Source: Microbaculum marinum
Lineage (GTDB): Bacteria > Pseudomonadota > Alphaproteobacteria > Rhizobiales > Tepidamorphaceae
Assembly (NCBI RefSeq): GCF_042646165.1
Contig: NZ_JBHRTC010000018.1
DNA: 64,000 nucleotides
Reading direction: 5' to 3' (one strand)
Below the pieces are notes generated by a model that saw nothing but the letters and a program-made list of their open reading frames with translations, was not told where the DNA came from and ran no database searches. The translations under genes and the position numbers were made by a program. Positions 42,817 to 51,531 of this stretch are shown piece after piece (within the stretch, counting starts at the first letter, position 1; the number at the start of each line of letters is the position of its first letter).

Positions 42817-43926
42817 TCAATAGGCTTGCAGCAGCCAAGTACCGCCCGCTTCGAACAGATCAAGCCCGGCCGCGGCCAGCCGACCGGGCAACTCGTCCAG
42901 ACGTCCCGCATACCAGATCTCGACGTCCGCGCCGGTGTCGTCCAGCCTCGCGACGCTCAGAGCGTCGATCACCCCGCTCCCTTCGAGGCGCAGCTTCAGC
43001 GGCTCCCACCCGGCCGGACCGCCGGGCAGCAACACGCGCACCGGCAGGCCCCTGCCGGACACAGGCCCGATCGTTCCTCCGCCTCCGGCGACCTCCTTCC
43101 AACGGCTCGACAAAAGTCCGGCCGCCGCCGACGCGGCGTTCTCCAGCGTACCGTCGCGCAGCTCCACCGTGGCGTTGACCGGCCCGGCTGCATCCGTGCC
43201 GACGAGGCTCAGCAGCATTGGCTCGCCCTCGGCATCGCGGTCCAGACGGGCGATGGCGGCGAATCGTGTGCGGTAGCGTATCCGGAACTCGCCGAGCGTG
43301 ATAGGATCGGCTTCCATCAGCCGGTCGAGGCGGGCGGCCCTGTCCGCGGACGTTCCATTCGCGATGCGGACGGGAGTCAGGCCGGTCTCCTTGTAAACCG
43401 CGCCGAGCGTGCGGGCCCAGGCCGCCGCATCGTCCCATATGCGGATCTCGCCGCCCTCCACTACCAGCGGGATCAGAAGTATCGGGGGCGCCACCCGATC
43501 GACGACGGCGATGCCCCGATCCGCCAGATATCCCCGTGCCAGCAGCGGATCGAACCGCACCGTCACCGTCGCCGAATATCCGCCGGGCCCGAACCGTTCG
43601 GACGAGTTCTCCAGGGACGACAGCAGCGTCGCTGCGTCGGCCGCGCCGATCTCGATGTCCGCGGGCGCGACGGCGACCCGATCGAAGATCCGCCTGGCAG
43701 CGGTCGACAGCGCCTCGTCCATGGCGAGCTTCTTGGCGGCGACGGCGTCTTCGGCGACGGCGGAAACGACGATGCCGCGCACCTCGTATGGGTCGAATGC
43801 CTCGGCACGCACGGCAGACGGCCCCGCCAGGCAGGCCAAGCCGAGCGAAGCGCCGGCCAGAACGCCGCATACAGTTCGCCACAACGCCGAATCAGCCCTG
43901 CCTGCCATTCCGACAGTGCGTGACAT
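42817..43926 (-). CDS. DUF2066 domain protein, exported
   Basis: A 369-residue protein with a signal peptide (VCGVLAGASLGLACLAGPSAVRA-EAFDPYEV). A DUF2066 domain follows, recognisable by EVRGIVVSAVAEDAVAAKKLAMDEAL, GYSATVTVRFDP and the RLARYLADRGI-like strand (ARGYLADRGIAVVD). Further beta-rich repeats follow to the end (DVEIWYAGRLDELPGRLAAAGL). The function of DUF2066 is unknown; a periplasmic or outer-membrane location is expected. I start at ATG 43926; the frame continues upstream to 44088 without homology. It is divergent from purM and upstream of the PgsA-like gene, a conserved neighbourhood. Confidence 0.82.
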   Translation of the reverse strand: MSRTVGMAGRADSALWRTVCGVLAGASLGLACLAGPSAVRAEAFDPYEVRGIVVSAVAEDAVAAKKLAMDEALSTAARRIFDRVAVAPADIEIGAADAATLLSSLENSSERFGPGGYSATVTVRFDPLLARGYLADRGIAVVDRVAPPILLIPLVVEGGEIRIWDDAAAWARTLGAVYKETGLTPVRIANGTSADRAARLDRLMEADPITLGEFRIRYRTRFAAIARLDRDAEGEPMLLSLVGTDAAGPVNATVELRDGTLENAASAAAGLLSSRWKEVAGGGGTIGPVSGRGLPVRVLLPGGPAGWEPLKLRLEGSGVIDALSVARLDDTGADVEIWYAGRLDELPGRLAAAGLDLFEAGGTWLLQAY

Positions 43927-44080
43927 GCGGCGGGATAACGCAAGGTGACCTCGAGGCCCGCGTTCGGCCGCATGCCGGGACCCGACGGGATGCGGGTTGC
44001 CGATCCTGTTGACACCGCGGCGACCGGTATTGTCTTTCGCCGGGGGTCTGCTTCTATGAAGCCTTGCCAGGGAGGCCGGA

Positions 44081-45160
44081 TTGAGCACTCAGGATGCGCG
44101 CGCGAAAGGCGTCGTGAGCTATGCCGACGCCGGCGTCGATATCGGCCGCGGCAACGCTTTCGTCGACCGGATCAAGCCCCTCGTCCGCTCAACGGCCCGC
44201 GCCGGCGCCGATACCGAGATCGGCGGCTTCGGCGGCATCTTCGATCTCAAGGCGGCCGGGTTCAGCGATCCGCTGCTGGTGGCGGCGAATGACGGGGTCG
44301 GCACCAAGGTCAAGATCGCCATCGAGACCGGCATCCACGACACCGTCGGCATCGACCTTGTGGCGATGTGCGTGAACGACCTCGTCGTCCAGGGCGCCGA
44401 GCCGCTGTTCTTCCTCGACTACTACGCCGCCGGCCGGCTCGAGCCGGATGTCGGCTACGGCATCGTCAAGGGCATAGCGGAAGGCTGCCGGCGGGCGGGC
44501 TGCGCGCTGATCGGCGGCGAGACCGCCGAAATGCCCGGCCTTTACGCCGGGGGCGACTACGATCTCGCAGGCTTTTCGGTCGGCGCGGTCGAGCGCGACC
44601 GGCTGCTGCCGCGCCGGGATATCCGGGCCGGCGACGTGCTGCTCGGCCTCGCCTCATCCGGCGTCCACTCGAACGGATTTTCGCTGGTCCGCAAGGTCGT
44701 CGCGGACGCCGGCCTTGCCTGGACGGATCCGGCCCCGTTCGCGCCGGCCCAGGCGCTCGGGCAGGCATTGCTGGAGCCGACCCGGATCTACGTGAAGCCC
44801 GTGCTGGAGGCGATCGCAGCGACCGGCGCTGTGAAGGCCCTCGCCCACATTACCGGGGGCGGATTGACCGAGAACCTGCCCCGTGTCCTGCCCGCAGGCG
44901 TGGTCGCTGACATCGACCTCTCCAGCTTCGCCCCTCCCCCGGTCTTTTCGTGGCTTGCCGACATCGCCTCCATCGAGGCAAGCGAAATGCTGCGCACGTT
45001 CAACTGCGGGGTCGGAATGGTCGCGGTCGTCGCCGAACAGGACGCGGACGCGGTCCGCGCACGATTGTCCGAGGCGGGCGAGACCGCATGGATTCTCGGC
45101 CGCCTCTCTTCCGGCAGGACCGACCAACCGGTCCGATACGGCGGGAAACTTCGGCAATGA
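44081..45160 (+). CDS. purM: Phosphoribosylformylglycinamidine cyclo-ligase (AIR synthetase)
   Basis: Fifth step of purine synthesis: ATP-dependent ring closure of FGAM to AIR. The 359-residue product starts at a TTG with GGGAGG eight bases upstream, a clear choice. Motifs: SYADAGVDIGRGNAFVDRIKP at the N-terminus, the ATP-binding VAANDGVGTKVKIA near residue 67, VNDLVVQGAEPLFFLDYYA, and LASSGVHSNGFSLVRKV. Length and conservation are standard. purN follows, with the purM stop overlapping its ATG (ATGA). Confidence 0.97.
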   Translation: MSTQDARAKGVVSYADAGVDIGRGNAFVDRIKPLVRSTARAGADTEIGGFGGIFDLKAAGFSDPLLVAANDGVGTKVKIAIETGIHDTVGIDLVAMCVNDLVVQGAEPLFFLDYYAAGRLEPDVGYGIVKGIAEGCRRAGCALIGGETAEMPGLYAGGDYDLAGFSVGAVERDRLLPRRDIRAGDVLLGLASSGVHSNGFSLVRKVVADAGLAWTDPAPFAPAQALGQALLEPTRIYVKPVLEAIAATGAVKALAHITGGGLTENLPRVLPAGVVADIDLSSFAPPPVFSWLADIASIEASEMLRTFNCGVGMVAVVAEQDADAVRARLSEAGETAWILGRLSSGRTDQPVRYGGKLRQ

Positions 45161-45843
45161 ACGGCCGTGTCCCCGTCGCGATCATGATTTCGGGGCGCGG
45201 CAGCAACATGGCCGCCCTGGTCGAGGCAAGCAGAGCACCGGACTTTCCCGCCGAGATCGTGCTGGTCCTGTCAAACCGCCCGGACGCCAAGGGGCTGGAG
45301 ACGGCCAGCGCCGCCGGCATCGCGACCGAAGTGATCGACTACCGCGGCAAGGGCAGCCGGAAGGCGTTCGAAGAGGGCGCCAGCAGCGCGATCGAGCGGT
45401 CGGGCGCCGAAATCATATGCCTGGCCGGCTTCATGCGGCTCCTCAGCCCCGGTTTCGTCGAGCGCTGGCACGACCGGCTGATCAACATCCACCCGTCGCT
45501 GCTGCCGGCGTTTCCCGGCCTGAACACCCACGAGCGCGCGCTCGAGGCCGGCGTCAAGATCACCGGCTGCACGGTGCATTTCGTCCGCGCCGAGATGGAC
45601 AACGGTCCGATCATCGTCCAGGCGGCGGTGCCCGTATCGCACAAGGACACCGCCGAGACGCTGGCGAAGCGCGTCCTTGCCGTCGAGCATCGGGTCTACC
45701 CGCTCGCGCTTCGCCTGGTTGCCACCGGCAGGGCCCGACTGGTCGGAGACCGTGTCTTCATCGACGAGGACGTCACCGATCTGCCGGCGCTGGCGGTGCC
45801 GCCGGTGTCCTTGCGTGAGGTTCCGGACGCGGCCGCCGGCTAG
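45157..45843 (+). CDS. purN: Phosphoribosylglycinamide formyltransferase
   Basis: Third step of purine synthesis, using 10-formyltetrahydrofolate. The 228-residue product carries AIMISGRGSNMAALVEA at the N-terminus (GAR phosphate binding), LAGFMRLLSPGFV, and INIHPSLLPAFPGLNTHERAL with the catalytic Asn-His. VHFVRAEMDNGPIIVQ supplies the catalytic Asp. Its start overlaps purM by four bases; its stop TAG lies in a CTAG shared with the convergent hypothetical gene. Confidence 0.97.
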   Translation: MNGRVPVAIMISGRGSNMAALVEASRAPDFPAEIVLVLSNRPDAKGLETASAAGIATEVIDYRGKGSRKAFEEGASSAIERSGAEIICLAGFMRLLSPGFVERWHDRLINIHPSLLPAFPGLNTHERALEAGVKITGCTVHFVRAEMDNGPIIVQAAVPVSHKDTAETLAKRVLAVEHRVYPLALRLVATGRARLVGDRVFIDEDVTDLPALAVPPVSLREVPDAAAG

Positions 45844-46169
45844 CCGCAGGCGTCCGATGCCTGCTGCCAGCGGGTCTTGAGCGCGCTGGTCGGCTTGCGC
45901 CATTTGGCCACCGCCTGCATTTCGCTCTGCGACATCTGGGACATGATCGCCTTCGTCGCGCACTTGCAGCGGTCGGCGACATTGTCGTACTGGCCGCCCC
46001 GGGCGCTCTCGTCGAGGACGCAGTGGTCGATCAGCGCCAGCCGCGCATCCTCGTCCACCGGCAGTTGGGGAGCCTGCTGCGCGACGGCCGTCATCACAAA
46101 TGCCGTGGACAGAAGGGCGGCGCCGAGGACGCCCAAAACACACCGATAGTTCGCACCGATCAGGATCAT
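45840..46169 (-). CDS. Small exported cysteine-containing protein
   Basis: A 109-residue product with a signal peptide (VLGVLGAALLSTAFVMTAVAQ-QAP). The mature part of about 78 residues is helical with four cysteines (C in DHCVLDE, RCKCATK and DACG), consistent with two disulfides or metal binding in the periplasm. No family recognised. The stop codon lies within CTAG, overlapping the purN stop. It lies 42 bases upstream of the molybdopterin enzyme stop side on the same strand. Confidence 0.6.
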   Translation of the reverse strand: MILIGANYRCVLGVLGAALLSTAFVMTAVAQQAPQLPVDEDARLALIDHCVLDESARGGQYDNVADRCKCATKAIMSQMSQSEMQAVAKWRKPTSALKTRWQQASDACG

Positions 46170-46211
46170 CCGGCGTCCTCGTCCCTGTTCAAATTGCTTC
46201 GGGCAGCCTTG

Positions 46212-48302
46212 TCAGGCCGACCTGCGCAGCCAGACGCGATTGTCGTGGAACGCGGCCCCGCCATACGGGGCGACCGGGTCGGCTCCCGTCAATGTATTGA
46301 TTCCCTTGCCGTCCGGAAATGCGTCGTTGGGCCAGATGCCCTCGGCGACCAGAACGCCGCGCCGCACCCCTTCGAAGAACTTCGCATGCAGGGACACCTC
46401 GCCGCGCGGGCTGCCGAGCCGGACTTCATCGCCGTCGGCGATGTCCAGCGGCGCTGCGTCGTCGGGATGCACCATGACTGTCGGACGGCCTTCCCGCTGA
46501 CGCGATGTGGGCGTCTCGTTGAAGGTCGAGTTCAGAAAGCCGCGCGCCGGCGACGTGGCCAGCCGGAACGGATAGAGCTCGTTGGCATCCTCGATCACCG
46601 CGAAATGGTCGGGCAACTCCGGCATCTGCTGCCACGGGCCCATGGGACCATCGTTCGACGAGGGTACCTTCGTCCAGTCGGGGCTGAACCGGAATTTCCC
46701 GTCGGGATACGCGAAGCCGTTCAGATAATGAGCGGTCTCGAAATCCGGCTGCAGGTCGCGCCAGCGCCCCGCCTCCAGTTCCTCCAGCGTTCCGTATCCG
46801 GACGACTTCAGCATCCAGTCGATGTGGTCGCGCGGGGTCATCGCGAAGCCCGGGTGCTCGGCACCCAGCCGCCGTGCAAGCTCGACGTGGACGAAGTGGT
46901 TCTCGCGCGCCTCGCCGGCCGCCTCGACGAGCTTCGGCCCGAAGATCAGGTACTGGTGGCCGCCACCCTTGTAGATGTCGTCATGCTCCAGGAAGGTGGT
47001 CGCCGGCAGGACGACGTCGGCCATCCTGGCCGTCTCCGTCATGAACTGCTCGTGGACGCAGGTGAACAGGTCGCCGCGGGCGAAACCGCGCTTCACCGTG
47101 TCCTGCTCCGGGGCGACCGACACGGGGTTGGTGTTCTGGATCAGCATGGCGGTGACCGGCGCCCCGCCGCGCAGTGCCTCCCGGTCCCCGGTCAGGATCG
47201 CGCCGATGCGGGACTGGTCGAGCATCCGCACCGACGGGTCGCGCAGATCGCTGCCTTCGATCATCCGCTTGTCGAGCTTGTAGATGGCGCCGTTGTTGTG
47301 GAAGGCGCCGCCGCCCTCGTGCTTCCATGCGCCTGTCACCGCGGCGATGCACGAGGCGGCATGCATGTTGGCGGTGCCGTTGCGGTTGCGGGTGAAGCCA
47401 TAGCCGAGCCGGAAATATGTCCTCGGCGTCCGCCCCACCATGGCGGCGAATTCCTCGATCTCGGCGACCGAAAGGCCGGTGATCGCCGAGGCCCATTCCG
47501 GCGTCCGCGACCGCAGGTGGGCTTCGAGGTCGCGGGGCCGGTCGGTGTACCTGTCCAGGTACTCCCAGTCGGCATGACCGTCGCGGAACAGGACGTGCAT
47601 GACCGCGCAGGCGAGCGCGCCGTCGGTGCCGGGCTTCAGCAGCAGGGCAATATCCGCCTGCCGCATGGTCTCGGTCATGTAGACGTCGATCGCGACGATC
47701 CTCGCGCCCCGGGTCTTGCGTGCCTTGACCGCGTGCGTCATCACGTTGACCTGGGTGGCGACCGCGTTGGTCCCCCAGATCACGACGAGGTCGGACCTGC
47801 CCATCTCGCGCGGATCTGGGCCCGCCAGCCGTCCCGTGCCGGCGATGAACCCGGTCCACGCCATGTTGGTGCAGATCGTGTCGTACTCACCGGAATAGCG
47901 CTTGGCGTGGCGCAGGCGGTTGATGCCGTCGCGCTGCACGAGCCCCATGGTGCCGGCGTAGAAATAGGGCCACACGGTCTCGCTGCCGTGGCGCTGCGCG
48001 GCCGTCTCGAATTGCTCGGCCACGATATCGAGCGCCGTCTCCCAACTCACCGGCTCGAATTCGCCGCTGCCCTTCTCGCCCTTGCGACGCATCGGGCGCA
48101 GCAGCCGGTCGGGATGGTGGATGCGCTCCGCGTAGCGGGCGACCTTCGCGCAGATCACGCCGGCGGTGTAGTCGTTGTCGGCGGCACCGCGGATGCGACC
48201 GATCGTATGCGCGTCGAGTAACTCGACATCGAGGGCGCATGTGGACGGGCAGTCGTGCGGGCAGGCGGAGTAGCCGATTTTCTTGTCGAGCGGCTTGTTC
48301 AT
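46212..48302 (-). CDS. Molybdopterin-dependent oxidoreductase with 4Fe-4S cluster
   Basis: A 696-residue enzyme of the DMSO-reductase superfamily. The N-terminal cluster cysteines are C14, C18, C22 (CPHDCPSTC) and C51 (GVICAKVAR). The molybdopterin-guanine-dinucleotide domain follows: ILALGxNP-like VVIWGTNAVATQ, ARIVAIDVYMTET, and the C-terminal dinucleotide-binding beta barrel (HPDDAAPLDIADGDEVRLGSPRGEV). No Tat signal is seen, so it is cytoplasmic. The Mo-ligating residue could not be fixed with confidence (TNMAWTG lies at about the position). No small subunit, FdhD or cytochrome gene is nearby, so the substrate (formate-, tetrathionate- or polysulfide-type) is undetermined. Confidence 0.85.
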   Translation of the reverse strand: MNKPLDKKIGYSACPHDCPSTCALDVELLDAHTIGRIRGAADNDYTAGVICAKVARYAERIHHPDRLLRPMRRKGEKGSGEFEPVSWETALDIVAEQFETAAQRHGSETVWPYFYAGTMGLVQRDGINRLRHAKRYSGEYDTICTNMAWTGFIAGTGRLAGPDPREMGRSDLVVIWGTNAVATQVNVMTHAVKARKTRGARIVAIDVYMTETMRQADIALLLKPGTDGALACAVMHVLFRDGHADWEYLDRYTDRPRDLEAHLRSRTPEWASAITGLSVAEIEEFAAMVGRTPRTYFRLGYGFTRNRNGTANMHAASCIAAVTGAWKHEGGGAFHNNGAIYKLDKRMIEGSDLRDPSVRMLDQSRIGAILTGDREALRGGAPVTAMLIQNTNPVSVAPEQDTVKRGFARGDLFTCVHEQFMTETARMADVVLPATTFLEHDDIYKGGGHQYLIFGPKLVEAAGEARENHFVHVELARRLGAEHPGFAMTPRDHIDWMLKSSGYGTLEELEAGRWRDLQPDFETAHYLNGFAYPDGKFRFSPDWTKVPSSNDGPMGPWQQMPELPDHFAVIEDANELYPFRLATSPARGFLNSTFNETPTSRQREGRPTVMVHPDDAAPLDIADGDEVRLGSPRGEVSLHAKFFEGVRRGVLVAEGIWPNDAFPDGKGINTLTGADPVAPYGGAAFHDNRVWLRRSA

Positions 48303-48358
48303 GGAACAGGCTTCCTGCGGGGGACCAAACGGGACGGTAGTTCGGACGCCCGGAAATG

Positions 48359-48385
48359 AAAAGGCCGGCTCTGAGGCCGGCCTTT
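48359..48385 (-). terminator. Intrinsic terminator downstream of ndk
   Basis: AAAGGCCGGC and GCCGGCCTTT form a perfect 10-bp stem with a 6-base loop. Read on the minus strand, the stem is followed by TTTTCATTT, the expected T run after ndk. It stands 26 bases behind the ndk stop codon. Confidence 0.85.
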
Positions 48386-48410
48386 CCCGAATCTGACCAG
48401 GAGCGGACCG

Positions 48411-48833
48411 TCAGCCGACGATCTCTTCCTCACTGAAGCACTGCGCGATCTCGCCACGGGCGTTCTCCGCGCTGTCGGAGCCATGCACGGAGTTGCGCTC
48501 GATGTTCTCGGCGAATTCCTTGCGGATGGTTCCGTCAGCGGCGTCGGCCGGGTTGGTCGCTCCCATGACCTCACGGTTCTTTGCAACGGCCCCCTCGCCT
48601 TCCAGGACCTGCAGGACGATCGGACCGGACGTCATGAACGCCACCAGATCGCCAAAGAACGGGCGGTCCTTGTGAACCGCATAGAAAGCTTCGGCATCGG
48701 CCTTCGACCACCGTGCGCGCTTCTGCGCAATCACGCGCAGGCCGGCGCTTTCCAGCTTGTCGATGATCTTGCCGGTGATGTTCCGCGCCGTCGCGTCGGG
48801 CTTGATGATGGAAAGTGTGCGCTCGATCGCCAT
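48411..48833 (-). CDS. ndk: Nucleoside diphosphate kinase
   Basis: Transfers phosphate from NTPs to NDPs through a phospho-histidine. The 140-residue product is the standard length from ATG 48833 (MAIERTLSII). NSVHGSDS places the active-site His at residue 117, and KPDATARN and RPFFGDLVAFMTSGP complete the nucleotide site. An in-frame extension to 48932 is not conserved. It is divergent from dinB with a 169-base gap and has its own terminator. Confidence 0.97.
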   Translation of the reverse strand: MAIERTLSIIKPDATARNITGKIIDKLESAGLRVIAQKRARWSKADAEAFYAVHKDRPFFGDLVAFMTSGPIVLQVLEGEGAVAKNREVMGATNPADAADGTIRKEFAENIERNSVHGSDSAENARGEIAQCFSEEEIVG

Positions 48834-48961
48834 GTCGGCTCGACCTCGTTGTTTGTCGCGTGGGGTGATTTCGGCTGCCTTCTGCAGCGGTCCGCGCGGC
48901 TTATAGCGGGCCTTCCTGCGGCCTGCAAGCAATGCGGATTGCGCTTTACCGCACCCGCCAC

Positions 48962-48984
48962 TTAGGTCAATATTACTTACCTAA
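48962..48984. promoter_or_regulatory. 23-base dyad operator upstream of dinB
   Basis: TTAGGT and ACCTAA are perfect inverted halves around a near-palindromic AT centre (AATATT at 48969-48974); 9 of 11 base pairs of the dyad are symmetric. It ends 18 bases before the dinB ATG, overlapping the expected promoter. The form, containing GTAAGTAAT on the minus strand, resembles binding sites reported for HxlR-type regulators; that is an inference from pattern memory. Confidence 0.55.
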
Positions 48985-49002
48985 TATCGGAGGAAGCGAG
49001 CG

Positions 49003-49512
49003 ATGAAATCTCATTTCCAGATGATGGCCGGGTATAACGGGTGGGCCAACGAACGCTTGTATGCCGCCGCAGCGGCGTTGCCGGACGAAGCATACCGCCG
49101 CGAGTGCGGCGCCTTCTTCGGGTCCCTCCATCGCACGCTCAACCACATACTCGTCGGCGACCGCATCTGGATGCGGCGCTTCACGGGCACGGGCGACGCC
49201 CCGGCAAAACTCGACGTCATACTCTACGATGACTTCTCCGATCTGCTGGAAGCGCGCAGAACGGAGGATGCGCGGATAGCCGACTACGTCGACAGCCTGT
49301 CGGAGGAACAGACGTCAGGCATGTTCACCTATCGGACGATCTCCAACCCGACAGATATCACGCAGCCGCTGGCGCCGGCTCTGATCCACTTCTTCAACCA
49401 CCAAACCCACCACCGGGGACAGGCGCACTGCCTGCTGACCCAGCTTTCGGGAACGGCGCCGTCGTTCGACCTGATCGTCTTTCAGCGGGAAACGGGCATC
49501 GGGCTGTCGTGA
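49003..49512 (+). CDS. DinB family protein
   Basis: A 169-residue four-helix-bundle protein of the DinB/YfiT superfamily of metal-binding thiol-transferase-like enzymes. The three putative metal ligands are His in LNHILVGDRIW (about residue 48) and the pair in HHRGQAHCL (about 133 and 137). Members are often bacillithiol- or mycothiol-dependent; in a Gram-negative such as this the thiol would be different or absent. GGAGGAAG precedes the ATG at 49003. The dyad just upstream suggests dedicated control. Confidence 0.9.
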   Translation: MKSHFQMMAGYNGWANERLYAAAAALPDEAYRRECGAFFGSLHRTLNHILVGDRIWMRRFTGTGDAPAKLDVILYDDFSDLLEARRTEDARIADYVDSLSEEQTSGMFTYRTISNPTDITQPLAPALIHFFNHQTHHRGQAHCLLTQLSGTAPSFDLIVFQRETGIGLS

Positions 49513-49539
49513 CAGCCTGCCCGCGGTCCTTGTGCTGTC

Positions 49540-49995
49540 CTAGTTGTAGCGCCCGCCGGTCCCGCCGGAGATCGACACCTTCTGGTTCGCCAGCGGCTTG
49601 CCGTCGGGGGTTACGTAGATGAGGTTCAGGATGTCCGCCTGATACGGGTGCGGCACCACGAAATAGAGCCAGCGGTTCTCGCCCGGTTCCGGACAGGTGG
49701 ATTGCGCCAGCGTGACGATCACCGGCGCGGCGCGCAGCGAGTCCAGCACCCTGGGGTAGGGAGGCGGATCATCGAGGCGGGCGCCGGCGAGCGAGGTGCA
49801 GGCCAAGTCGCCGGGGAGCAGCGCTGCAACATGGACCGGTCGGCCGCCGGTCAGGTTGGCGGGATCATCGGGTCCCTGCACATAGGCATAGGTTGCCCCC
49901 CAGAACGGCGGCGCGGCGACCACGGCCCCGGCGGTTGCGAGAAACGCGCCGACCGCAAGGGCAGCCAACGGACGAACAGCAGGCCACGCGCGCAT
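49540..49995 (-). CDS. Secreted hypothetical protein A (paired with 50092 gene)
   Basis: A 151-residue product with signal peptide (LAALAVGAFLATAGAVVA-APP) and a mature region of about 120 residues. Two cysteines occur in LACTSLAG and QSTCPEPG. The C-terminal half resembles the next gene (VIVTLAQ..., NLIYVTPDGKPLANQKVSIS). Extracytoplasmic, unknown function. 28 bases separate it from the convergent dinB stop. Confidence 0.6.
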   Translation of the reverse strand: MRAWPAVRPLAALAVGAFLATAGAVVAAPPFWGATYAYVQGPDDPANLTGGRPVHVAALLPGDLACTSLAGARLDDPPPYPRVLDSLRAAPVIVTLAQSTCPEPGENRWLYFVVPHPYQADILNLIYVTPDGKPLANQKVSISGGTGGRYN

Positions 49996-50091
49996 TGAAA
50001 ATCTCCTTGTTCGCCCGCAAACGTACCGGGCTCGCCGGCCGGAACACTGCCATGACTCGGGCCTCTGAATCGAGGCCCCCGGGCATCCCGA

Positions 50092-50478
50092 TCAATAGGT
50101 TGAGATCGCGACCTTCTCGACCTTCAGTATCTTCCCAGATGTAGTCACGAAATAGATCTGTATCAACTCGGTCGCGCTGGTCGCACCGACCGACACGATC
50201 CGGCGCACGACACGCGTATCGGTGCAGCCTTTCGGATTGGGCCCGATCACGATCGTCACCGGGATGACGAGATCACCGACCGCCGGGCCCGAGGGCGAGC
50301 CGCGCCACGCGTCGACGGCCGCCTGGCAGGTGTCGGAGGCCACGTAGTTCGCGTCCAGGCGAACCATGCCGCCATTGAAATGGGTCCACCGTGCAAAGCT
50401 GCCAGGTCCTTCCTGGGCCGATGCCGGCACCGCCAGTCCGGCGACCAACGTCAGCAGGGCAATGAGCAAAATACGCAT
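50092..50478 (-). CDS. Secreted hypothetical protein B (paired with 49540 gene)
   Basis: A 128-residue product with signal peptide (ILLIALLTLVAGLAVPASAQ). The mature region has two cysteines (SDTCQAAV, PKGCTDT). C-terminal strands VIPVTIVIG and ELIQIYFVTTSGKILKVEKVAIS correspond to the paired neighbour gene. Both are on the same strand, 96 bases apart, upstream of no recognised enzyme operon. Likely duplicates of an envelope protein; function unknown. Confidence 0.62.
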   Translation of the reverse strand: MRILLIALLTLVAGLAVPASAQEGPGSFARWTHFNGGMVRLDANYVASDTCQAAVDAWRGSPSGPAVGDLVIPVTIVIGPNPKGCTDTRVVRRIVSVGATSATELIQIYFVTTSGKILKVEKVAISTY

Positions 50479-50563
50479 GTGACAATATCCTCCTGGTCGC
50501 GCCGGCTCACGCCTGCCGGGAGAACAGGCTGGCCGGCGGAACGTTCCACCGGCCCCTGGTACG

Positions 50564-51385
50564 TCAAACGAGGGCGATCAGACGACTCGGACCGCCCGTC
50601 GCCCCGACAATTTTCGGTGAACCGACGACGAGCGTCGCGCCGGAGGCGGGAATCGCATCGAGATTTGCGATTGCCTCCATGCCCCACCGCCCCGTCGGCA
50701 ACCAGGTGTAGTGGGTCTTGAAGTCCGGCGATTTGCCGAAGTCGAGCGACAGCGTGTCGACACCCATGCCGACGACCTTGCGGTCGCTGATCATCATGTC
50801 GGCGGCCTCCGGATGAAAGCCCGGGAAATGCATGACCCCGTCGCCGTCCGCGTTGCGGAACTTGTCGGTGCCGACGTGGGCGTCCCACCCGGAGTTCATC
50901 GCGACGCAGCACCCCTCCGGCAGTTCGCCGTTGGCGCTTTCCCACGCCCTGATGTCGTCGGGCGAGACCTGATAGTCGGGATCTTCTGCCGCCTTCGCCT
51001 TCACGTCGATGACGGCGATGGGGACCACCAGCTTCTCGATCTCGATCTGGTCGGCCGACTGCCCGTCCTGGGAGAAGTGGATCGGCGCGTCCATGTGCGT
51101 GCCGGTGTGCTCGTTGAGGTGCCAGACGTTCAGATTGAAGCCGTCCTTGTCGAAGGCGAACACTTTCTCGATCTCGAGCTGCGGGTCGCCGAAATAGGTC
51201 GGGAAATCCGGCGGCAGCGAGTGCGTCAGGTCGACGGCCTTCTGGAAACTCACCGTTTGCGCGCGGGCAGGCGCGACGGCCGCGGGCAATGTCGCAGCGG
51301 CCAGCGTCGCCGCTCCCACTCCCCTGAAGAACCCGCGGCGGCTCAACTGGCGCATGACCGCTTCGTGGCATCCTGGTACGCACAT
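50564..51385 (-). CDS. Cyclase family protein, Tat-exported (kynurenine-formamidase-like)
   Basis: The 273-residue product begins with a twin-arginine signal (SRRGFF at residues 15-20, then an Ala-rich core, cleavage about ARAQT), so a folded, probably metal-bound enzyme is exported to the periplasm. The active-site motif HTGTHMDAPIHF (93-104) is the family HxGTHxDxPxH metal-binding signature, and NSGWDAHVGTDKF is the second motif. Family members hydrolyse N-formylkynurenine or isatin; the substrate here is unknown. I retain the ATG at 51385 because GGGGAGAG stands six bases upstream. Confidence 0.88.
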   Translation of the reverse strand: MCVPGCHEAVMRQLSRRGFFRGVGAATLAAATLPAAVAPARAQTVSFQKAVDLTHSLPPDFPTYFGDPQLEIEKVFAFDKDGFNLNVWHLNEHTGTHMDAPIHFSQDGQSADQIEIEKLVVPIAVIDVKAKAAEDPDYQVSPDDIRAWESANGELPEGCCVAMNSGWDAHVGTDKFRNADGDGVMHFPGFHPEAADMMISDRKVVGMGVDTLSLDFGKSPDFKTHYTWLPTGRWGMEAIANLDAIPASGATLVVGSPKIVGATGGPSRLIALV

Positions 51386-51531
51386 GTTCTGCTCTCCCCT
51401 GGGTTTGCTGCGGATCCGGCAAGCGTCGGCCGGAGGTCGAATGCTAGCACAGTCGTCGGCACACGCAGAACGGGCGCAATTGTTGCGCGACGGCCCTTGT
51501 GCTCGGCGGAACGGACCGGCAAATAGGCGCC

